From Myceligenerans salitolerans (GTDB lineage: Bacteria; Actinomycetota; Actinomycetes; Actinomycetales; Cellulomonadaceae): DNA of 64,000 nucleotides. The stretch is from positions 62,001 through 126,000 of the forward strand of contig NZ_JAFMPK010000027.1 of the NCBI RefSeq assembly GCF_017349295.1, given 5' to 3'. A program made the position numbers and the translations under genes. The notes below the pieces were generated by a model. It was not told the origin of the DNA. It was given only the letters and a program-made list of their open reading frames with translations, and did not search any database. Shown here piece by piece: positions 41,810 to 58,644 of this stretch. Position 1 is the stretch's first letter. Each line of letters opens with the position of its first letter.

Positions 41810-42670
41810 GTGACCCCGCAGACCGCACCGACCCACTGGATCCTCACGCTCTCCTGCCCCGACGGCCCCGGCATCGTGCACGCCGTCGCGGGGATGCTCG
41901 CCGAGCGCGGCGGCAACATCACGGAGTCGCAACAGTTCGGAGACCCCTACTCGGGACGGTTCTTCATGCGGGTCCAGGTCGAGTCCGCGGCGTCGCGACG
42001 GGACCTGACGTCGGCCGTCACGGACCTGGCGGCACGGTTCGACATGACGTGGAACCTGGACACCGCCGGGCGCCCGATGCGCACGCTCGTGCTGGTCTCG
42101 AAGGCGGCGCACTGCCTGGTGGACCTGCTGTACCGGGAACGGTCGCAGCACCTGCCGATCGACGTCGTCGGCGTGGTGGGCAACCACCGAGACCTGGAGG
42201 ACATCGCGCAGTTCTACCGCAAGCCCTTCCACCACGTGCCCGTCACGAAGGACACCAAGCCGGAGTCCGAGGCGGCGCTGCGGGGCCTCATCACCGAGAC
42301 CGGCGCGGAGCTGGTGGTACTGGCCCGCTACATGCAGATCCTGTCGGACGAGATGTGCCGCGACCACGCCGGGCGCATCATCAACATCCACCACTCGTTC
42401 CTGCCGTCCTTCAAGGGCGCGGGCCCGTACCGGCAGGCGCACGACCGCGGCGTCAAGATCATCGGTGCCACCAGCCACTACGTCACGGGCGACCTCGACG
42501 AGGGCCCCATCATCGAACAGGACGTGGAGCGGGTGGACCACACGCACACCATCGACGACCTCGTCCGTATCGGCGAGGACACCGAGCGCCGCACCCTGGC
42601 CCGTGCCGTCCGCTGGCACGCGGAGCACCGGGTGCTGCTGGACGGGCACCGCACGGTGGTCTTCCGCTGA
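41810..42670 (+). CDS. purU: Formyltetrahydrofolate deformylase
   Basis: Hydrolyses 10-formyl-THF to THF and formate, balancing the folate one-carbon pools. The 286-residue protein has an N-terminal ACT domain (ILTLSCPDGPGIVHAVAGML ... GNITESQQFGD) and a formyltransferase-fold hydrolase domain with VVGNHRDLE, LARYMQILSDEM, the catalytic INIHHSFLPSFKGAGPY and GATSHYVTGDLDEGPIIEQ (catalytic Asp in LDEGP). Length is normal. The GTG follows a TACGCT box at 6 nt. The stop codon lies inside a 15-bp hairpin. glyA, folD and purH in this window act on the same pool. Confidence 0.96.
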   Translation: MTPQTAPTHWILTLSCPDGPGIVHAVAGMLAERGGNITESQQFGDPYSGRFFMRVQVESAASRRDLTSAVTDLAARFDMTWNLDTAGRPMRTLVLVSKAAHCLVDLLYRERSQHLPIDVVGVVGNHRDLEDIAQFYRKPFHHVPVTKDTKPESEAALRGLITETGAELVVLARYMQILSDEMCRDHAGRIINIHHSFLPSFKGAGPYRQAHDRGVKIIGATSHYVTGDLDEGPIIEQDVERVDHTHTIDDLVRIGEDTERRTLARAVRWHAEHRVLLDGHRTVVFR

Positions 42671-42690
42671 GCCGGGCTCAGCGGAAGACC
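42658..42690. terminator. Hairpin spanning the purU stop codon
   Basis: GGTCTTCCGCTGAGC and GCTCAGCGGAAGACC make a perfect 15-bp stem with a CGG loop; the TGA of purU is in the left arm. It lies before the convergent small gene ending at 42699. No U-tract. Confidence 0.75.
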
Positions 42691-42698
42691 GAGCCGGA

Positions 42699-43052
42699 TC
42701 AGCTGCAGGTGTACGTCACGCCGTCGACGACGTGCTCACCCGGGCCCAAGCTACCGCAGACCTGCTCCATCGCTTCCGTGCCCACGTTGATGGCCAGCAC
42801 GATGCCGATGACCGCGGCGACGATCCCGAGCACCATCAGCACGATGCTGACGATGATGCCGCCCTTGGCCAGGCCGTTCTGGAAACCGGCCTCCTTGGAC
42901 TTGTTGCGCGCGATGATCGACACGATCAGGCCGATCAGCGGGAACAGGATCGCCAGGACCAGGCCGACGACGCCGAGCGTCTTACCGGGATCCTCGGCAC
43001 CGGCCACCGCCTGCTGACCGTAGGGCTCGGGCGGCTGGGGAGCGTGCGTCAT
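42699..43052 (-). CDS. Small DUF4190-like membrane protein
   Basis: A 117-residue protein with a Pro/Gln-rich start (MTHAPQPPEPYGQQAV) and three hydrophobic segments (LGVVGLVLAILFPLIGLIVSI; GGIIVSIVLMVLGIVAAVIGIVLAI). This is the pattern of the DUF4190 group of small actinobacterial membrane proteins. A short extracytoplasmic tail carries two cysteines (QVCGSLG ... TYTCS) that could form a disulphide. No function is known. The start follows GAGAGGAA. Confidence 0.75.
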   Translation of the reverse strand: MTHAPQPPEPYGQQAVAGAEDPGKTLGVVGLVLAILFPLIGLIVSIIARNKSKEAGFQNGLAKGGIIVSIVLMVLGIVAAVIGIVLAINVGTEAMEQVCGSLGPGEHVVDGVTYTCS

Positions 43053-43115
43053 GATTTCCTCTCGTCTTACGCCAGTACTGTGCGCCAGGAGCCTGCCACA
43101 GGAACGGTCCCGTGG

Positions 43116-48656
<5,541 letters not shown>

Positions 48657-48710
48657 GGAGACTCCTTCGTCGTCCTCGGGGGATCCCACGCGTCAGGCTG
48701 GGCCTCGCCG

Positions 48711-48739
48711 ACTGTAACGCTTGCAAGAACTTGCAGCAA
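48711..48739 (-). promoter_or_regulatory. Pullulanase promoter with MalR-like operator in the spacer
   Basis: On the minus strand TTGCTG (complement of 48734-48739), a 17-bp spacer and TACAGT (complement of 48711-48716) form a good promoter. The spacer overlaps CTTGCAAGAACTTGCAG (48720-48736), with TGCAAG/CTTGCA inverted and CTTGCA direct repeats. This resembles the CTTGCA-type sites bound by MalR/Reg1 repressors of amylase genes in Streptomyces. Maltodextrin-dependent derepression is therefore expected. Confidence 0.65.
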
Positions 48740-48765
48740 CCCGTTCACCGCGAGAACTCACGACG

Positions 48766-51700
48766 TCAGCCGGCCAGGTGCGACCACTTCGGAGCGAGCT
48801 CGCGCCACGGGCCGACCGCGGCCACCTCACCCTCCTCCAGGACCACCACGCGATCGGCCCGCGCCAGGGCCGCCCGCTTCGACGTCGCACCGATCACCGT
48901 CGTGCCCCGCTCGCGCAGCGCCGCCCAGAGCTCGATCTCGGTCGTGGCGTCCAGGGCGGACGACACGTCGTCGGCGAGCAGCAGCTCGGCGTCGGCGGCC
49001 AGGGCCCGGGCCAGCGCGAGACGCTGGACCTGGCCCCCGGAAAGGCGCACACCACGATGGCCGACCAGGGAGTGGGGGCCGCCGGCGTCGGCGATGTCCG
49101 GCGCGAGCCGGGCCGCCTCGACGGGGCCGTCGAGGTCCCGCTCGTGGTCCAGCCGCACGTTGTCCGCGAACGTGCCTGACAGCACGCGGGGGATCTGCGC
49201 GACGTAGGCGACCTGGCCCGGCCGCAGGAACGTCTGGGCGTCGGCCACCTCGGCGCCGTTCCAGCGGATCTCGCCGGTGTGCTCCATGAGTCCGGCCATG
49301 GACGAGAGCAGGCTCGACTTGCCGGAGCCCACCTGGCCGAGCAGCAGCACCAGCTCGCCCCGGCGCACCGTGAGGTCGACCCCGGACACGCCGATCGTCC
49401 CGTCGTCGTGGACGGCGGTGAGATCGCGAAGCTCGAGCCGGTCCAAGGGCTCGCGCGGGCCCGGAGCGGGCTGGGGTGCGGTTCCCGTGGGGAGGTCGAC
49501 GCCTTCCGGCTGGTCGACGAGGTCGACCCCACCGGCGAACCGCGCGGTCGCCTTCTGCCAGTTCCGGGTACCCGGCGCCTCGGTGATCACCATGCCCGCG
49601 ACCATGCCGAACCAGCCGAACCCGGCGACCGCGCCGGCCACCATCAACGTCGTCGCAAGGCTCCAGGTGCCTTGCAGAAGCAGCGCCCAGGCGACGACCA
49701 CGCCGCTCTGCAGCACGACCCCGGGGACGCCCTCGAGGACCGCCTGGACCCGGTGCTCGAAGATCGCCGCCTTGACGCGCCCTCCGTCGACCCGGCGCAG
49801 GTGCGCATGCACCTCCGGCGTCCGGGCGGCGAGCTTCACCGTCCGGGCCGAGTCGAGGGCGGAGACCAGCGCGCGCCCGAACCTCGCCCGCGCCGCCGAG
49901 GACCTCGTCGCCGAACGCCCGGCGATCGGGCGCCCGATCGCCGACGCCGCGGCAGAGATCGCCATGACGCTCAGCAACACCGCGCCCACCAGCCAGGAGC
50001 GGCCGACCAGCGTCGCGACCGAGACGACGATCAGGCCGTTCACGAAGTCGATCCAGCGGTCGGTGTAGTTCACGAAGCGATCGGCGTCCATCGCACGGGC
50101 GACGATCTCGCCCGGTGGCGTGGCCGGCAGGCGCCGCTGCCTCGTCTGCCCGGCCATCACCGACATGCGGACCCGGAGCAGGATGTCGATCCACCACTTC
50201 GGGTACACGTAGATGGCGTGGGCGAGCATGATCGGCGATGCGATGAGCAGGACGGGGATCCCGATGAACTCGGCCAGCGGGATACCCTCGCCCGAGTCGA
50301 TCCCCTCCACGATGCGGCCCCACAGGAACGTGGTGAGCACGCCCGCGGCGTTGATCATGCTGAACAGCAGGAAGAGCACGACGCCGAACACGCCCCAGGC
50401 GGGACGGACGAAGACCGCGTGCACGACGGTGCGCGCCAGGCTCGGCCCGTCTCCCGGGTCGTGGACCTCCGGCGGGGTTCCGCGGCGCCGCTTCGTGCCG
50501 ACGCCCCCGCCTCCGGTCGCCGCGGTCCCGGGCGTCGTGGCCCCGACGCCGGGGACCCGGACGACGTCACCCGACGACGGCGATGCGGCCGCTCCGGCGG
50601 CAGCAAGCTCCGCCCCCCTGACCGGCGGGACCGTCTCCGACGCGATACCCGCGGCCGACACCACGCCGGTCGTCTCCGCCGCTCCCGGCTCCTCCTCCAG
50701 CAGGCCGTCCTCGGCGGCGTGCGAGGCACTCGCCGCCAGAAGGTCCCGGAAGGGGCCGGGTGCCGTGACGAGTTCGGCCCGCCGTCCCTGCTGGACGACC
50801 CTGCCGTGGTCGAGCACGGCCACCTGACCGGCCCGTTCGATCGTGGTGAGCCGGTGTGCGATGAGAACGCCGGTGCGCCCGGTCAGCAGCCGATCGGCGG
50901 CGGCCACGACTCGGGCCTCGGTGAGAGGGTCCATGCGTGCCGTCGCCTCGTCGAGCACGACGACCTGCACGTGGCGCACCAGCAGCCGCGCGAACGCGAC
51001 GAGCTGTTCCTCTCCCGCCGACAGCCGCGTGCCGCCCGGCCCGAGCAGGGTGTCCAGCCCGTCGGGGAGTCCGTCCGCCCAGTCGGCCAGCCCGAGCTCG
51101 GCCACGGCCGCCTCGATCTGCTCCCGGGACACGTCGGCGAACAGGGCGATGTTCTCCGCGAGGGTTCCCGCCAGGATCTCGGTCCGCTGGGTCACCACGC
51201 CGACCGAGGCACGCAGTGCCTGCAGGTCGAGGTCCCGCACGTCCACGCCGCCCAGGAACACCGCACCACGCGGCGGCTCGACGGCGCGGGACAGCAGGCC
51301 TGCGAGGGTGGACTTCCCGGAACCGGTGCGTCCGACCAGGGCGACCGTCTCGCCCGCGGGCACCGCGAGGTCGACGCCCTGCAGCGCGAACGTCCCCTCG
51401 CTGTACGAGAAGTGCAGATCACGAAGCTCGAGGTCCAGCGGGGGCTCCGGGACGGGCTCGCCACCCTCCGGCTCCGGCGCGACGCCGAGCATCTGCTTGA
51501 TCCTCGTGAGCGCGCCCAGCCCCTCCTGGATGTCCGGGAGGTGGTGGATCAGCATGTCGGTCTGGGCCACGAAGCCCGCTGTGACCAGGAAGAGCGTGAC
51601 GAGTTGGTCGATGCCCAGGGCCCCGTCGGCGGCCAGCGCGGCGGCGACCACGGCGACCCCGGCGAGCAGGGCGTGCAGGGTGACGCCGGCGCGGCGCAGC

Positions 51701-52464
51701 ATCCGTGACTCGACCTTGACGACGGCCTCGAGCCGGCGATGCACCTCGGCGGACAGCCCCGCGAGGCGCCGGATCGCGAACGCGCGGCCGAGGCTTGTCC
51801 GCAGGTCGTCCCGGGCGGCCACCGCCTCCTCGAAGGCCGCCGCGTGGTCCGTCCAGGCCGCCTCCTCCACGACCTTGAGCTTCACGATCCGGCTCAGCAG
51901 CCCGCGGATGAGCAGCCAGGTGAGCGCGACGAGGACGGGGAACAGGAACCAGGCGGGCCACCACTGCAGCCCGGCGATGATCCACATCGGCACGCAGCCG
52001 ACCACGGAGCGCGCGGCGCCCCACATCTGCCGCCGCACGAGCTGTCCGACGGCGTGCGTGTCGTCGTCGACGCGGTCGAGGATCTCCCCGACAGCCTGCT
52101 CGTTGAGGGTGTCCAGAGGCTGATGCATGGCGGCGCGCAGCAGGTCGCCGCGCAGCCTGCCCTCGGCACGGTCCGTGACCCCGGCCCACGCCACCTGACC
52201 CGCACTGTCCAGGAACGCCCCACCGACGAGACACGCCGCCAGCAGCACGACGCCCGCGAGCGTGGCGCCTTCCGCGAGCCGCCCGGCGACCACCGCGCCG
52301 TAAGCCTGCGCGGTGACCGCGATCACCAGCGCGATCAGCGAGGTCGCCGCGACCGGACCACGCAGCCGTCGCAGGTCGAGGGTGCGCGAGGGGTCACCGG
52401 CCACGCGCTCGTCCCGGGTTTCGGTGGCGCGTCGCGGGGGAGAAATCGTTGCCTGGACCATCAC
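48766..52464 (-). CDS. Fused asymmetric ABC exporter (TMD-NBD-TMD-NBD)
   Basis: A 1232-residue fused type IV (ABCB-like) exporter. The first half has six membrane helices and NBD1 with Walker A GRTGSGKST (about 378), a degenerate signature LSAGEEQ, Walker B VVVLDEATARMD and a normal His switch (LIAHRLTTI). After a 100-residue Ala/Gly/Pro linker, the second half has six helices and NBD2 with GQVGSGKSS (about 1046), a canonical LSGGQVQRLALARA, but ADDVSS at Walker B and no switch His (IGATSKRAAL). Thus one ATP site is fully canonical and the other degenerate, as in heterodimeric exporters. Substrate unknown. TAGCGT (complement of 52470-52475) is 5 nt before GTG 52464; ATG 52461 is the alternative start. 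Confidence 0.9.
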   Translation of the reverse strand: MMVQATISPPRRATETRDERVAGDPSRTLDLRRLRGPVAATSLIALVIAVTAQAYGAVVAGRLAEGATLAGVVLLAACLVGGAFLDSAGQVAWAGVTDRAEGRLRGDLLRAAMHQPLDTLNEQAVGEILDRVDDDTHAVGQLVRRQMWGAARSVVGCVPMWIIAGLQWWPAWFLFPVLVALTWLLIRGLLSRIVKLKVVEEAAWTDHAAAFEEAVAARDDLRTSLGRAFAIRRLAGLSAEVHRRLEAVVKVESRMLRRAGVTLHALLAGVAVVAAALAADGALGIDQLVTLFLVTAGFVAQTDMLIHHLPDIQEGLGALTRIKQMLGVAPEPEGGEPVPEPPLDLELRDLHFSYSEGTFALQGVDLAVPAGETVALVGRTGSGKSTLAGLLSRAVEPPRGAVFLGGVDVRDLDLQALRASVGVVTQRTEILAGTLAENIALFADVSREQIEAAVAELGLADWADGLPDGLDTLLGPGGTRLSAGEEQLVAFARLLVRHVQVVVLDEATARMDPLTEARVVAAADRLLTGRTGVLIAHRLTTIERAGQVAVLDHGRVVQQGRRAELVTAPGPFRDLLAASASHAAEDGLLEEEPGAAETTGVVSAAGIASETVPPVRGAELAAAGAAASPSSGDVVRVPGVGATTPGTAATGGGGVGTKRRRGTPPEVHDPGDGPSLARTVVHAVFVRPAWGVFGVVLFLLFSMINAAGVLTTFLWGRIVEGIDSGEGIPLAEFIGIPVLLIASPIMLAHAIYVYPKWWIDILLRVRMSVMAGQTRQRRLPATPPGEIVARAMDADRFVNYTDRWIDFVNGLIVVSVATLVGRSWLVGAVLLSVMAISAAASAIGRPIAGRSATRSSAARARFGRALVSALDSARTVKLAARTPEVHAHLRRVDGGRVKAAIFEHRVQAVLEGVPGVVLQSGVVVAWALLLQGTWSLATTLMVAGAVAGFGWFGMVAGMVITEAPGTRNWQKATARFAGGVDLVDQPEGVDLPTGTAPQPAPGPREPLDRLELRDLTAVHDDGTIGVSGVDLTVRRGELVLLLGQVGSGKSSLLSSMAGLMEHTGEIRWNGAEVADAQTFLRPGQVAYVAQIPRVLSGTFADNVRLDHERDLDGPVEAARLAPDIADAGGPHSLVGHRGVRLSGGQVQRLALARALAADAELLLADDVSSALDATTEIELWAALRERGTTVIGATSKRAALARADRVVVLEEGEVAAVGPWRELAPKWSHLAG

Positions 52465-52469
52465 CGCTC

Positions 52470-52475
52470 ACGCTA
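52470..52475 (-). promoter_or_regulatory. -10 box of the ABC exporter gene
   Basis: TAGCGT on the minus strand lies 5 nt before GTG 52464 and 8 nt before ATG 52461. Either start would give a leaderless mRNA. Confidence 0.5.
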
Positions 52476-52546
52476 CGTCGGCACACTGACATCACCCTCC
52501 TCTTTTTTCGCCGGGCAGACGGGCCGCGTCGTCCACGTCTCGTACC

Positions 52547-54244
52547 TCAGAACGGCGGCTCCCCGGCGTCAGGAGGCGAGGCGGTGGGCTGTTCAGGAAT
52601 CGCCGGCTTCCGGGGCCGGCGCGCGAGGGTGAGCCCCGGTGGCGCGCTCGGCCCCGGATCTGCCTCGATACCGGTGATCCGGGCGTACCGAACCACCGGG
52701 TCGACCGGCTCCGGCCGGTAGACCTCGGTGTGACCGGTGGGACTCGTCCAGGTCTCCGCTCCGGTGACGGGGTCGCGTTCGACGTGCCAGCCGGCGTGGG
52801 TCTTGAGGTTGTGATGACGTCGGCACAGGGCGTGCAGGTTGCCCGCACGGGTCTGCCCCGGCTCGCCCGGGACGGGTCCGCGATCAGGATCGAACGGTTC
52901 GACATGGTCCAGGTCGCAGCGTGCGGCGGGGCGGTCGCAGCCCGTGCTCATGCACGTGCGGTCGCGGACCTGAACCGCTCGGCGGAGGCGGTCCGGAGGC
53001 TGGTACGTCGTGGTCGAGTAATCGGTCAGAACCCCCGTGACCGGATCCGTCACGAGGCGGTGCCAGACGCCTTCGCCCGCGATCTCGCGAGCGACGCCGG
53101 CGGGGATGGGGCCGAGCAGGTCCAGGATGCCGGGGGTGGCGTCGTCCGGGCCGGCGAGCACGCCGGCGGGGACGGTGACGTTGATCGTGGCGGGCACCTC
53201 GACGGCACGCACCACCACGCCCGCCTCGACGGGCGCGGGCACGGTGGACAGCACGCCGTCGTCCTCGGCCGGGACCGGCACCAGGTCGGTGTCCCGTACG
53301 GGCACCACGAGCACACCCGGGTCCGTGACCGGGACGCGCAGGGATCCCTCGACGCCTTCCTCGATCACGTGCGGCACCATCCGCCCGGTGACGAGCGACG
53401 TGAGTGCCGCGGCGCGAGCTTGCCCGCGTCGCCGGCCGGGCCGCCGCATGAGCTGGTCCGCGCCGGCCTGCACGGCGTTGAACACCCGGGCGGCGTCCTT
53501 CGCGGGCATCAGAGCGGTCAGCAGTGCCATACCGGGCGCGGCCGTCTCCAGCCACACGTTCGAGCCCGCCGCGGCCTCCTCGAGTTCCTCCCCGCTGCCG
53601 TGCAGTCGGTTCGCCAACGCGTTCAGCTGATCGGACAACCACTTCCACGTGCGGGTCGGTGCCTCGGGCAGCAAGACCTCGATCGCCGCGGCACGCTCGT
53701 CGTCCGTCAGTTCGGCCCCCGCGCCCAGCAGGGTGTCGGCCTTACGCTCGTCGATCCGCCCCGCCTCCAGAGCGGACAGCACCTGCGGGAACCGAGCACA
53801 CCGGTCCCCACGACGCACGACGGCCCCTCCTTCCCTGGCCGTCACGCGCAGGCGATCCTTGATCACCGTCTCGGCCTGGTCCGCCGCCAGCACACCGACC
53901 TGGGCCTCGACGAGGGCACCGGCGGCGCGCGCCTGCAGCCCCTGCGCCCAGGAGGCCAGCCGACCGGCACCCTCGACCAGAGCCGCCAGTTCCACGGCGT
54001 CCAGCCGATCGAGGACGCCGCCGTGGCGTTCCGGCGCCACGAGCGCACCGAGCACGCTCGCCAGCCATGGTCCGGGCTCCGAGGAAACCTGGGCCAGCAG
54101 CGTCGTCAGAGCTGCTTCGTCGATCGAACGTTCCGGCTCCCCGAGGGCCGGACCGCCCCACGGCGCCTCGGGCAGCACCAACTCGATCCGCGTAGCGCCG
54201 GGATGCGGTTGCGCCTGGTCACACGTTGTCCCGGTCACGTCCAT
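52547..54244 (-). CDS. DUF222 / HNH-endonuclease domain protein
   Basis: A 565-residue protein of the actinobacterial DUF222-HNH (REP13E12-like) family. The long helical DUF222 part covers about residues 40-400. The C-terminal HNH nuclease module reads CDRPAARCDLDHVEPFD ... NLHALCRRHHNLKTHAGW, with the paired Cys and the His-Asn-His residues in place. Many copies of this family occur per genome in Micrococcales and mycobacteria, and some are mobile; the biological role is unresolved. No flanking repeats or other mobile-element genes are seen. Start at 54244 follows AAGGGGGTG. Confidence 0.9.
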   Translation of the reverse strand: MDVTGTTCDQAQPHPGATRIELVLPEAPWGGPALGEPERSIDEAALTTLLAQVSSEPGPWLASVLGALVAPERHGGVLDRLDAVELAALVEGAGRLASWAQGLQARAAGALVEAQVGVLAADQAETVIKDRLRVTAREGGAVVRRGDRCARFPQVLSALEAGRIDERKADTLLGAGAELTDDERAAAIEVLLPEAPTRTWKWLSDQLNALANRLHGSGEELEEAAAGSNVWLETAAPGMALLTALMPAKDAARVFNAVQAGADQLMRRPGRRRGQARAAALTSLVTGRMVPHVIEEGVEGSLRVPVTDPGVLVVPVRDTDLVPVPAEDDGVLSTVPAPVEAGVVVRAVEVPATINVTVPAGVLAGPDDATPGILDLLGPIPAGVAREIAGEGVWHRLVTDPVTGVLTDYSTTTYQPPDRLRRAVQVRDRTCMSTGCDRPAARCDLDHVEPFDPDRGPVPGEPGQTRAGNLHALCRRHHNLKTHAGWHVERDPVTGAETWTSPTGHTEVYRPEPVDPVVRYARITGIEADPGPSAPPGLTLARRPRKPAIPEQPTASPPDAGEPPF

Positions 54245-54329
54245 GACACCCCCTTCGCTCTGGGCCCCGACTGACGCCTGCGTTCGATCCTATCTAGGTA
54301 ACGCTGAAAACGCCGCCTGAGTCCCCAAC

Positions 54330-54575
54330 ATGTGCACAAAGACCGTGATCCACAGGATCGAGTACACGAAGAGCCCGGACGCTGCCGCCGCGAGCGACGA
54401 CCCCCGCACCGGGCTGCGCGCCGTGAGGTCCCTGCGCGAGCTGGCCGACCGCCTCGAGACCCTCCAGGTCACGCGTGCCCGGACCCTCGGCTGGTCGTGG
54501 CAGGAGATCGCCGACGCGCTCGGCGTCAGCCGCCAGGCGGTCCACAAGAAGCACCGGTCACCCAGGAGGCTCTGA
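54330..54575 (+). CDS. Small HTH protein paired with a Clp-N protein
   Basis: An 81-residue DNA-binding protein. Residues 46-76 form an [23 protein letters not shown] then VHKKHR. The N-terminal 45 residues hold a predicted helix ([20 protein letters not shown]). No ribosome site precedes the ATG at 54330; an in-frame GTG at 54345 is the alternative. One base separates its stop from the next ATG, so it forms an operon with the Clp-N domain gene. The pairing is, as far as I know, recurrent in actinobacteria, but the function is not established. Confidence 0.75.
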   Translation: MCTKTVIHRIEYTKSPDAAAASDDPRTGLRAVRSLRELADRLETLQVTRARTLGWSWQEIADALGVSRQAVHKKHRSPRRL

Positions 54576-54576
54576 C

Positions 54577-55053
54577 ATGTTCGAACGGTTCACCCGCGAG
54601 GCACGCGCCGTCGTCACCGACGCGCAGATCGTGGCGCGCGGCCTGTACTCCCCTACCATCGACACACGGCACGTCGTCGTCGCGCTCGCGGAGGCCGGCG
54701 GCCCTGCGGCCAGGGCGCTGGCCTCGGCCGGCCTCGACCGCGCGGCGCTCGCCTCGCTCGGCATCGACCTCGACGCGGTCCGGGACAGCACCGACGCCAC
54801 CTTCGGCGAGGGTGCGTTCGACACCGCGGCACGCCGGCGCGGACCGAAGGGACACATCCCGTTCACGAGGGACGCCAAGAAGTCCCTGGAACTCGCGCTG
54901 CGTGAAGCCGTGCGCCTGCGCAGCAAGGACATCGCCGACACCCACCTGCTGCTCGGCGTCCTGCGCGACGACCACGCCCCCGGTGCACGCGCTCTTCGTG
55001 ATGCAGGCACGGATGTACCCACCCTGCGCGCGGCCCTCGAGACGACCGGCTGA
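54577..55053 (+). CDS. Stand-alone Clp N-terminal domain protein
   Basis: A 158-residue protein made of two Clp-N repeats, the substrate- and adaptor-binding domain of ClpC/ClpA, without any AAA module. The start [20 protein letters not shown], followed by [12 protein letters not shown]-type residues, mirrors ClpC. The second repeat has [20 protein letters not shown] and [12 protein letters not shown]. It may act as a decoy or adaptor for the ClpCP protease, or sense a ligand for the adjacent HTH protein. It follows AGGAGG at 7 nt. Confidence 0.88.
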   Translation: MFERFTREARAVVTDAQIVARGLYSPTIDTRHVVVALAEAGGPAARALASAGLDRAALASLGIDLDAVRDSTDATFGEGAFDTAARRRGPKGHIPFTRDAKKSLELALREAVRLRSKDIADTHLLLGVLRDDHAPGARALRDAGTDVPTLRAALETTG

Positions 55054-55074
55054 GACGGGACGCTGATCAGAACG

Positions 55075-55128
55075 ACGACGGCGGTCGTGGCGGCCTTCCG
55101 TACGGAACGCCACCACGACCGCCGTCGT
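55075..55128. terminator. Long hairpin between Clp-N gene and icd
   Basis: ACGACGGCGGTCGTGG and CCACGACCGCCGTCGT form a perfect 16-bp stem. Its 22-nt loop contains the 12-bp palindrome TTCCGTACGGAA. It lies between convergent stops (55053, 55143) and can serve both directions. Confidence 0.75.
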
Positions 55129-55142
55129 GCACGAAGAACGCG

Positions 55143-57383
<2,241 letters not shown>

Positions 57384-57400
57384 TCAGTTGGCAGACGATT

Positions 57401-57414
57401 TCTTGATGTCAAGA
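57401..57414. promoter_or_regulatory. Palindrome upstream of icd
   Basis: TCTTGATGTCAAGA is an inverted repeat with 6-bp arms around TG, about 40 bases before the icd start. On the minus strand it overlaps TTGACA, a possible -35. This is the only such site noticed in the window; a regulator is not identified. Confidence 0.5.
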
Positions 57415-57480
57415 TACCGCGCCGAAACCTGGATCGAGACATCGGGTAAGGAGCCTCACATCCGGCGCCCCGGGTGATCG

Positions 57481-58644
<1,164 letters not shown>

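Noticed and set aside
52547-54244. DUF222-HNH gene as an intron homing endonuclease or mobile element
   Set aside because: No intron or intein structure, terminal repeats or disrupted host gene is visible; neighbours are intact and compositionally alike.
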